Shown here: positions 58,207 to 64,000 of the stretch, piece after piece
Position numbering within the stretch: the stretch's first letter is position 1
How the letters are laid out: the number at the start of each line of letters is the position of its first letter
Origin: Rhizobium sp. Leaf453
GTDB taxonomy: Bacteria > Pseudomonadota > Alphaproteobacteria > Rhizobiales > Rhizobiaceae
Length of the DNA: 64,000 nt
Direction: 5' to 3'
Assembly (NCBI RefSeq): GCF_001425605.1
Contig: NZ_LMRG01000027.1
Coordinates: forward strand, 300,321 to 364,320
Program-made: the position numbers and the translations under genes
The notes under the pieces: model-generated
Told to the model about the DNA's origin: nothing
Database searches by the model: none
Seen by the model: only the letters and a program-made list of their open reading frames with translations

Positions 58207-58764
58207 ATGAACATCATCCAGCAGCTGGAAGCCGAACAGGTTGCCAAGATCGAAGCCAAGCGCACCCTGCCTGAATTTTCCGCAGGTGACACCGTTCGCG
58301 TCAACGTCCGCGTGACGGAAGGTACCCGTACCCGTATCCAGGCCTATGAAGGCGTCTGCATCGCTCGTTCGGGCGGCGGCATCAACGAGAGCTTCACCGT
58401 TCGCAAGATTTCCTACGGCGAAGGCGTCGAGCGCGTATTCCCGGTCTATTCTCCGCTCGTCGAGAGCGTCGAGATCGTTCGCCGCGGTAAGGTCCGTCGC
58501 GCCAAGCTCTACTACCTGCGCGATCGTCGCGGCAAGTCGGCCCGTATCGTTGAAGACACCGGCGTTCGCGCCCGCAAGCTGAACGATGCCGAGCGTCAGG
58601 CCGTTGCCGACGAAAAGGCACGTCTGGAAGCTGAAAAGGTCGCAGCAGCCCAGGCTCTGGCCGCCGAAAAGGCAGCAGCTGAAGCTGCAGCAGCGGAAGC
58701 TGCCGCCGCAAAGGCCGCTGAAGAAGCCGCCGCTGCAGCAGCAGCCGAGCCGGCAGCAGAATAA
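58207..58764 (+). CDS. rplS: 50S ribosomal protein L19
   Basis: 185 residues. [67 protein letters not shown] and [23 protein letters not shown] are L19. After residue 140 comes an Ala/Glu-rich tail that is common in rhizobia. It is separated from trmD by 3.7 kb of inserted genes, whereas the usual order is rpsP–rimM–trmD–rplS. A terminator follows. Confidence 0.97.
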   Translation: MNIIQQLEAEQVAKIEAKRTLPEFSAGDTVRVNVRVTEGTRTRIQAYEGVCIARSGGGINESFTVRKISYGEGVERVFPVYSPLVESVEIVRRGKVRRAKLYYLRDRRGKSARIVEDTGVRARKLNDAERQAVADEKARLEAEKVAAAQALAAEKAAAEAAAAEAAAAKAAEEAAAAAAAEPAAE

Positions 58765-58791
58765 GTTTCAATTCCTCTGGAATTGTTGGAC

Positions 58792-58818
58792 AAAGGCGGT
58801 CTTCGGACCGCCTTTTTT
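58792..58818 (+). terminator. Rho-independent terminator of rplS
   Basis: 10-bp stem AAAGGCGGTC/GACCGCCTTT (58792–58801 with 58806–58815), loop TTCG, then T residues. Confidence 0.93.
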
Positions 58819-58832
58819 CGTTTGGGGGGAGC

Positions 58833-59657
58833 ATGGACGATTATCTGGAGACCAACCGGTTCAACTGGGACGACCGGGCAGGATTGCACGCGACCGATCC
58901 GACCGACCGATACCGGATCGAGCGGGTTCTGGCCGGCGGCTCGTCGCTGCATGCGCTGGAGGCAAGCGAGATCGGCGATATCGTGGGTAAGGATGTTGTC
59001 CACCTGCAATGCCATATCGGGCTCGATACGCTGAGCCTCAGGCATCTCGGCGCCCGCTCCGTTACCGGGCTTGATTTCTCCCCTATCGCCATTGCGTCGG
59101 CCCGCGATTTCGCACGCAAGGCCGGAACCGAGGCGCGTTTCGTCGAAGCGTCGGTCTACGACGCGGTCGCGGCACTCGAGAACCGCAGCTATGACATTGT
59201 CTATGTCACCTGGGGCGCGATCCACTGGCTGCCGGATATCTTCGGCTGGGCGAAGATCGTCGCCGGTCTCCTGCGCCCTGGAGGCCGGCTTTACCTGCTC
59301 GACGGCCATCCGCAGATGTTCCAGTACAAGGGCGAAAGCGATGGCCGCCTGACGCTGATCCACGGCTGGCGCACGCCGGTCGATGCGCCCCTGCTGTTCG
59401 AGGAGACCCACACCTATACCGGCGACGAGCGGCCTTTGATCCATCAGCGCATGTATGAATGGCTGCACCCGGTCAGCGATGTCGTCAACGCTCTCCTGCA
59501 AGCCGGGATGCGGCTCGATTTCTTGAACGAGCACGAGATCCTCACTTGGCGACACTATCCCGGCATGATCGAAACCGGCGAGGAGCAGTTCGAGCAGGGG
59601 CCGGGCCTGCCGCGCATTCCGCTGTCGTTTTCGATCGGGGCGACGAAGCCGGCGTGA
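58833..59657 (+). CDS. Class I SAM-dependent methyltransferase
   Basis: 274 residues. SAM-binding motif I VVHLQCHIGLDTLSLRHLGA, motif II region VTGLDFSPIAIASA and motif III LLRPGGRLYLLDGHP. The substrate is unknown; the fold resembles methyltransferase type 11 enzymes acting on small molecules. It begins 15 bp after the rplS terminator and is probably expressed from its own promoter or by read-through. Confidence 0.9.
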   Translation: MDDYLETNRFNWDDRAGLHATDPTDRYRIERVLAGGSSLHALEASEIGDIVGKDVVHLQCHIGLDTLSLRHLGARSVTGLDFSPIAIASARDFARKAGTEARFVEASVYDAVAALENRSYDIVYVTWGAIHWLPDIFGWAKIVAGLLRPGGRLYLLDGHPQMFQYKGESDGRLTLIHGWRTPVDAPLLFEETHTYTGDERPLIHQRMYEWLHPVSDVVNALLQAGMRLDFLNEHEILTWRHYPGMIETGEEQFEQGPGLPRIPLSFSIGATKPA

Positions 59658-59807
59658 GCCACCGTGCAACATCCGGGTAGGATTTTTCGCGGAATCGCCT
59701 GTATTGGTTGCGGCTTTTCCATATTTGCGGGCAAGGCCCCGGCGGGTGCTCTTGCCACCCCCTCTTGAGATGTGACAGGTTCATCCGCCACAATTCAGGA
59801 GCCATCC

Positions 59808-60620
59808 ATGTTTACCCGCCGCACCGTTTTCGCCGGGCTCGCTGCCCTTGTTCTCGCGCCGCTTGGCCTTACGCCCGCAAGGGCCGCCGCCGCCGACCTG
59901 CCTGATCTCAAGGGCCGCACGGTCGTCGTTGTGACCGAGAATGCCTATCCGCCGCTGCAATTCGTCGATCCGAAGAGCGGCAAGGCGATCGGCTGGGAAT
60001 ATGACGCGATGGAAGAGATCGCCAAGCGGCTGAATTTCAAGCTGGAAATCCAGAACACTTCCTGGGATGCGATGATCCAGGCGGTATCCGATGGCCAGTA
60101 CGATATCGGCATGACCGGCATCACCATCAAGGACGAGCGCAAGACGCAGGTGGATTTCTCCGATCCATACATGCGTTCGCAGCAGTTCATGCTGGTGCGC
60201 GGCGACGAAAGCCGCTTCACCGATGCCAAGACATTCGGCGCCTTTGCCGATGGTCTGGTCGGCGCGCAGCCGGGCACCTCACCCTTCTACACCGCCGTCT
60301 ATGAAATCCTCGACGGCAACGAGCAGAACCCGCGTGTGAAGCTGTTCGAAACCTTCGGTGCGACGGTGCAGGCGCTGAAGGCCGGCGATGTCGATACGGT
60401 GCTGACCGACAGCGTCGCGGCCAAGGGCTATGTCGAGGCCTCCAACGGCGGCCTGAAGGTCATCGGCGGGCCGCTCGGCACCGAGGATTTCGGCTTCATC
60501 TTCAAGAAGGGCTCGGATCTTGTCGCCCCGGTCAACGCCGCGATCGCTGCGCTCAAGGCCGATGGCACGCTCGACAAGCTGAATCAGAAATGGTTCGTCG
60601 ATTACAAGATGGGCGAATGA
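59808..60620 (+). CDS. Amino-acid ABC transporter substrate-binding protein (SBP family 3)
   Basis: 270 residues. Signal peptide with a twin-Arg-like start ([19 protein letters not shown]), then the family 3 fold: [68 protein letters not shown]. Binds polar amino acids or opines in the periplasm. AGGAG precedes the ATG at 59808. Followed 10 bp later by the permease. Confidence 0.92.
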   Translation: MFTRRTVFAGLAALVLAPLGLTPARAAAADLPDLKGRTVVVVTENAYPPLQFVDPKSGKAIGWEYDAMEEIAKRLNFKLEIQNTSWDAMIQAVSDGQYDIGMTGITIKDERKTQVDFSDPYMRSQQFMLVRGDESRFTDAKTFGAFADGLVGAQPGTSPFYTAVYEILDGNEQNPRVKLFETFGATVQALKAGDVDTVLTDSVAAKGYVEASNGGLKVIGGPLGTEDFGFIFKKGSDLVAPVNAAIAALKADGTLDKLNQKWFVDYKMGE

Positions 60621-60630
60621 TAACCGCCCG

Positions 60631-61446
60631 ATGATGCCTGCTTCTCCGCAAACGACGAAGGGCGACTATCCCTGGTGGCTGGTCGCCCTCGCGCTGATTG
60701 CCGTGGCGCTTGCCGTGGTCATCGCGACCAACGGAATCTATCGGCAGGTGTTCGGCATCGTCGCGGCCGGGCTGTGGGTGACGGTCTTCGTCACCATTGT
60801 CGGTTTCGCGCTGGCGACTGCGCTTGGCCTCGGCATCGCGCTGATGGCGCTGTCGGAACACAATGTGCTGCGCCAGATCGCGCGGTTCTATACCGAGGTC
60901 ATTCGCGGCATACCGATCCTCGTTCTCCTGTTCTACATCGCCTTCGTCGGTGCGCCGGGGCTGGTCTGGCTGATCAACGCCATCTGCTCGCCGCTGATTT
61001 CGGGGGGAGTGATGGAGCCGATGCTTGTGCGCGATCTCTCGCTGGTCTGGCGGGCGATCCTTGCCCTGATGATCGGCTATTCGGCCTTCATCGCCGAGGT
61101 TTTTCGCGCCGGCATCCTGTCGGTCGACAAGGGGCAGATCGAGGCGGCCAAGGCGCTCGGCCTGTCGCGGTATCAGCGCTTCCGGCTGGTGGTCTTCCCG
61201 CAGGCGATCCGCGTCATCCTGCCGCCGCTCGGCAACGATTTCGTCGCCATGGTCAAGGATTCATCCCTCGTCTCCGTGCTCGGCGTCGCCGATATCACCC
61301 AGATGGGCAAAGTCTATGCCTCCGGCTCGTTCCGCTTCTTCGAAACCTATTCGATCGTCGCCTATGTTTATCTGATCCTGACGATCGGGCTGTCGCTGGG
61401 GTTGAGACGGCTGGAGCAGAGATTGCGGCGCGACGTCCAGCGCTGA
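60631..61446 (+). CDS. Amino-acid ABC transporter permease (HisM/GlnP family)
   Basis: 271 residues. Inner-membrane permease with FYTEVIRGIPILVLLFYI, and the EAA loop IEAAKALGLSRYQRFRLVVFPQAIRVILPPLGN that contacts the ATPase. Four to five membrane segments. No second permease and no ATP-binding gene follow, so the ATPase must come from another locus. Confidence 0.92.
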   Translation: MMPASPQTTKGDYPWWLVALALIAVALAVVIATNGIYRQVFGIVAAGLWVTVFVTIVGFALATALGLGIALMALSEHNVLRQIARFYTEVIRGIPILVLLFYIAFVGAPGLVWLINAICSPLISGGVMEPMLVRDLSLVWRAILALMIGYSAFIAEVFRAGILSVDKGQIEAAKALGLSRYQRFRLVVFPQAIRVILPPLGNDFVAMVKDSSLVSVLGVADITQMGKVYASGSFRFFETYSIVAYVYLILTIGLSLGLRRLEQRLRRDVQR

Positions 61447-61536
61447 CTCGCGCCGCGACTTTCTCGAAAAAAGATCGGAACCGACGCCTCGCTTCCGGCA
61501 TTCCTTCCGCAATTCGATATTTCGGAGGGACGTTCC

Positions 61537-62115
61537 ATGAAATCGAGGCTGCTCATGCTTGCGGGCACAGTTCTTGCCGCCGCGACATTCGGGTCGGTCG
61601 TCTATGCCGGCTCGCATCTGTCGGGTTACGGCAAGCCCCATGAATTCGCTCATCTTTCAAACCCGCTCTGGACCTTCGAGCCGACCTATGTCACGCGCGG
61701 CAATGTCAGAATCGGCGATATAGCGATGCGGGCGGTGCCTGACACGGATGCGTCCACCGCCAGCCAGGTTGCTGCTACGATCCCGGCTTCGGAAACCCGC
61801 GAGGCCGTCGATCACGTCCTCGACAGCGCCCATGTGGATTGGTGCATGACACAATACCGGTCATACCGGATCGAGGATGACAGTTATCAGCCTTATGACG
61901 GCGGGCGCCGCAAATGTGTTTCTCCCCATGAAGACATGAACGGTGGAACTGGACTGACTGCGGCAGCGGAGGTGCCCGGCGAATTTGCCGCCAACGCTGC
62001 GGACAGTCATGTCCAATGGTGCAGGCTGCAATATCGGTCCTATCGTGCGTCGGACAACACCTATCAGCCCTATTCCGGTCCACGCCGCTCCTGCATTCCG
62101 GATTTCGGTATTTGA
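61537..62115 (+). CDS. Exported protein with two BA14K domains
   Basis: 192 residues. Signal peptide ([22 protein letters not shown]), a middle linker, then two BA14K motifs: [22 protein letters not shown] (about residues 98–122) and [22 protein letters not shown] (about 153–177), each with a later Cys (RRKCVSP, RRSCIP). BA14K proteins are envelope proteins first described as a Brucella lectin-like antigen; most have one copy. GGAGGG precedes the ATG. Confidence 0.9.
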   Translation: MKSRLLMLAGTVLAAATFGSVVYAGSHLSGYGKPHEFAHLSNPLWTFEPTYVTRGNVRIGDIAMRAVPDTDASTASQVAATIPASETREAVDHVLDSAHVDWCMTQYRSYRIEDDSYQPYDGGRRKCVSPHEDMNGGTGLTAAAEVPGEFAANAADSHVQWCRLQYRSYRASDNTYQPYSGPRRSCIPDFGI

Positions 62116-62173
62116 GCCGAATGAGCATGTGAGGCAGCGCGACCGGGCACGGCAGTCAACATGTGCTGCAATA

Positions 62174-62202
62174 TTGCCGCCCCCTCACAAAACTGCTATA
62201 TC
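62174..62202 (+). promoter_or_regulatory. Candidate promoter of the leuC leader
   Basis: TTGCCG (62174–62179) and TATATC (62197–62202) with a 17-bp spacer. Transcription would begin about 62208–62210, at the ATG of the small leader ORF. Confidence 0.5.
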
Positions 62203-62208
62203 CGCGCC

Positions 62209-62346
62209 ATGGAATCCAAATTCGGATGTCACGAACAGAAAATCGTCGTGCTGCAGGACCACAAGCGTCTGCCGGCACGCTTTTTCGCGTGCGTTTCCGG
62301 CGCCCTCAGCAGCCGACTTATCTGATCGCCGGGGTCTGACCCCGGC
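62209..62346 (+). other. Possible leader peptide ORF and hairpin upstream of leuC
   Basis: A 38-codon ORF (62209–62325, beginning MESKFGCHEQKIVVLQ) with rhizobial codon use, followed 2 bp after its stop by a 9-bp hairpin GCCGGGGTC-t-GACCCCGGC (62328–62346). The arrangement suggests attenuation or a leader peptide for leuC, but there is no Leu-codon run and no T tract. Confidence 0.35.
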
Positions 62347-62408
62347 CGGCTGCCGGCGCCTCGTTGCCGGACATTTTCCTGACCTTCTCTTCAAATGGAT
62401 GCACAGCC

Positions 62409-63818
62409 ATGAGCGCACCGCGTACTCTCTACGATAAAATCTGGGACGACCATCTGGTCGATCAACAGGACGACGGAACCTGTCTTCTCTATATCGATCG
62501 CCATCTCGTTCACGAAGTGACGAGCCCCCAGGCGTTCGAGGGCCTGCGCATGACGAACCGTCAGGTGCGCGCTCCGCAAAAGACCCTTGCCGTCGTCGAC
62601 CACAACGTGCCGACCTCGCCGGATCGCCATCTCGGCATCAAGAACGAGGAAAGCCGTATCCAGGTGGAGGCGCTCGCCCAGAACGCGGCCGATTTCGGTG
62701 TCGAATATTATTCGGCAAGCGATATCCGCCAGGGCATCGTCCACATCGTGGGACCGGAACAGGGTTTTACCCTGCCGGGCATGACCATCGTCTGCGGCGA
62801 TAGCCATACTTCGACGCATGGCGCCTTCGGGGCCTTGGCGCATGGCATCGGCACGTCCGAGGTCGAGCATGTGCTCGCCACCCAGACGTTGATCCAGAAG
62901 AAAGCCAAGAACATGCTGGTGCGTGTCGACGGCAAGCTGCCGCCGCATGTCACCGCCAAGGACATCATCCTCGCCATCATCGGCGAGATCGGCACGGCCG
63001 GCGGTACCGGCAGCGTCATCGAGTTTGCCGGCGAAGCCATCCGCGACCTGTCGATGGAAGGCCGCATGACGGTCTGCAACATGACGATCGAAGGCGGCGC
63101 CCGCGCCGGCCTGATTGCGCCGGACGAAAAGACCTTCGAATACATCAAGGGCAAGCCGCGCGCGCCGAAGGGCGAAGACCTCGAAAAGGCGATCGCCTAC
63201 TGGAAGACGCTGCAGACCGACGAAGGCGCGCATTATGACCGCGTCGTCGTTCTCGATGCCGCCGCCCTGCCGCCGATCGTCTCCTGGGGCTCCTCGCCGG
63301 AAGACGTCATTTCCGTCCAGGGCATCGTTCCCAATCCGGACGAGATCCAGGACGAGAACAAGCGCACCTCCAAGTGGCGCGCGCTCGATTATATGGGCCT
63401 GAAGCCGGGCACGAAGATCACCGATATCAATATCGACCGCGTCTTCATCGGTTCCTGCACCAATGGCCGCATCGAGGACCTGCGCGAAGTCGCCAAGGTC
63501 GTCGAAGGCAGGACGGTCGCTCCGACCGTTTCGGCGATGATCGTGCCGGGCTCCGGCCTCGTCAAGGAACAGGCGGAAGCCGAAGGCCTCGACAAGATCT
63601 TCAAGGCGGCTGGTTTCGACTGGCGCGAGCCGGGCTGCTCCATGTGCCTCGCCATGAACGACGACCGCCTGAAGCCGGGCGAACGCTGCGCCTCGACCTC
63701 CAACCGCAACTTCGAAGGCCGCCAGGGCTTCAAGGGCCGCACCCATCTCGTGTCGCCGGCGATGGCGGCCGCGGCTGCCGTATCGGGCCACTTCGTCGAT
63801 ATCCGCGACTGGAAGTAA
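62409..63818 (+). CDS. leuC: 3-isopropylmalate dehydratase large subunit
   Basis: 469 residues, normal for LeuC. With LeuD it isomerises isopropylmalate in leucine synthesis using a [4Fe-4S] cluster. Seen: [28 protein letters not shown], cluster cysteines in [13 protein letters not shown] and [10 protein letters not shown], and [14 protein letters not shown] at 62409 ([17 protein letters not shown]). leuD is not adjacent in the part visible. Confidence 0.96.
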   Translation: MSAPRTLYDKIWDDHLVDQQDDGTCLLYIDRHLVHEVTSPQAFEGLRMTNRQVRAPQKTLAVVDHNVPTSPDRHLGIKNEESRIQVEALAQNAADFGVEYYSASDIRQGIVHIVGPEQGFTLPGMTIVCGDSHTSTHGAFGALAHGIGTSEVEHVLATQTLIQKKAKNMLVRVDGKLPPHVTAKDIILAIIGEIGTAGGTGSVIEFAGEAIRDLSMEGRMTVCNMTIEGGARAGLIAPDEKTFEYIKGKPRAPKGEDLEKAIAYWKTLQTDEGAHYDRVVVLDAAALPPIVSWGSSPEDVISVQGIVPNPDEIQDENKRTSKWRALDYMGLKPGTKITDINIDRVFIGSCTNGRIEDLREVAKVVEGRTVAPTVSAMIVPGSGLVKEQAEAEGLDKIFKAAGFDWREPGCSMCLAMNDDRLKPGERCASTSNRNFEGRQGFKGRTHLVSPAMAAAAAVSGHFVDIRDWK

Positions 63819-64000
63819 GCGGCTTCTCTTGAGGGTGAGGGTCGCACGCAGTGCAGGAGTGGGGTGAAGGCGGGTTATGTTCGCCCCTCATCCGGCGCTT
63901 TGCGCCACCTTTGTAACTTCCCTTTGTCGCGGATTGGCTGTGTATTGCCGATTGCGGTGGCGGATGAGAGACCGCAGCACCTTTGGGACATGAAGCCCGT
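63819..64000. other. Region after leuC: degenerate repeat and edge of window
   Basis: Contains TTGAGGGTGAGGGTCGCACGC … GGAGTGGGGTGA and CGCCCCTCATCCGGCGC, resembling the G/C-rich intergenic palindromes elsewhere in the window. An ATG at 63992 runs off the edge and cannot be judged. No gene supported. Confidence 0.45.

Overview
The window looks like a chromosomal segment of an alphaproteobacterium of the Rhizobiaceae (Rhizobium/Agrobacterium/Allorhizobium type). The evidence is high GC with GC-rich third codon positions, characteristic gene neighbourhoods (helicase–S4–fdxA–carD; tesA/ybbA/ybbP; ccmABCD–ccmG; dapF–mtaB–ftsY–ispZ; ffh–chorismate mutase–rpsP–rimM–trmD; rplS–leuC), alphaproteobacterial families (CarD, IalB, BA14K, DUF2794, DUF2585), and rhizobial-type intergenic palindromic elements. 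I see no rRNA, tRNA, CRISPR array, prophage or intact insertion sequence. Species cannot be fixed from the sequence alone.

Layout. 1–2.3 kb: end of a helicase gene, an S4 RNA-binding protein, ferredoxin fdxA and carD. 2.3–6 kb: an AT-rich leader and a 1050-residue secreted RTX protein. 6–14 kb: formaldehyde-glutathione enzyme gfa, GTPase typA, a Tat-exported PhoD phosphatase with a possible Pho box, a ParDE toxin–antitoxin pair, an M3 peptidase and a LysE exporter. 14–24 kb: a MarR regulator coupled to a frameshifted Bcr/CflA efflux gene, argG, a second ParDE pair, a second LysE exporter, a DUF1287 protein, a three-gene ABC importer of the ABC_sub_bind type, and rlmN. 24–35 kb: ialB, an ECF sigma factor without an adjacent anti-sigma, small enzymes (phhB, LMW phosphatase, thpR), divergent tesA and ybbA–ybbP, a Bax-inhibitor-1 protein, an unrecognised low-GC gene, a GNAT enzyme, DUF2794 and DUF1223. 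A folded intergenic region lies between the last two.

35–48 kb: acnA; the cytochrome c maturation operon ccmABCD–ccmG followed by an FAH-family hydrolase; and on the minus strand dapF–mtaB–ftsY–ispZ–DUF2585. The ftsY gene carries a roughly 200-bp palindromic element translated in frame. 48–64 kb: a GFA-fold protein, an exported protein, an MBL-fold hydrolase, the ffh–aroQ–rpsP–rimM–trmD translation cluster, a YciI/DGPF plus ECF42 sigma factor module with a matching promoter, a TauE/SafE transporter, rplS, a methyltransferase, an amino-acid ABC binding protein and permease without an ATPase, a double-BA14K protein, and leuC with a possible leader peptide.

No wholly new multi-gene system is evident; most of the window is conserved chromosomal backbone. 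The points most worth following are the palindromic element inside ftsY, the ECF42 promoter, the multi-hairpin region at 34.4–34.6 kb, the terminator-containing ffh leader, the leuC leader ORF, two 118-bp elements whose hairpins covary, and the single-base frameshift in the efflux gene.
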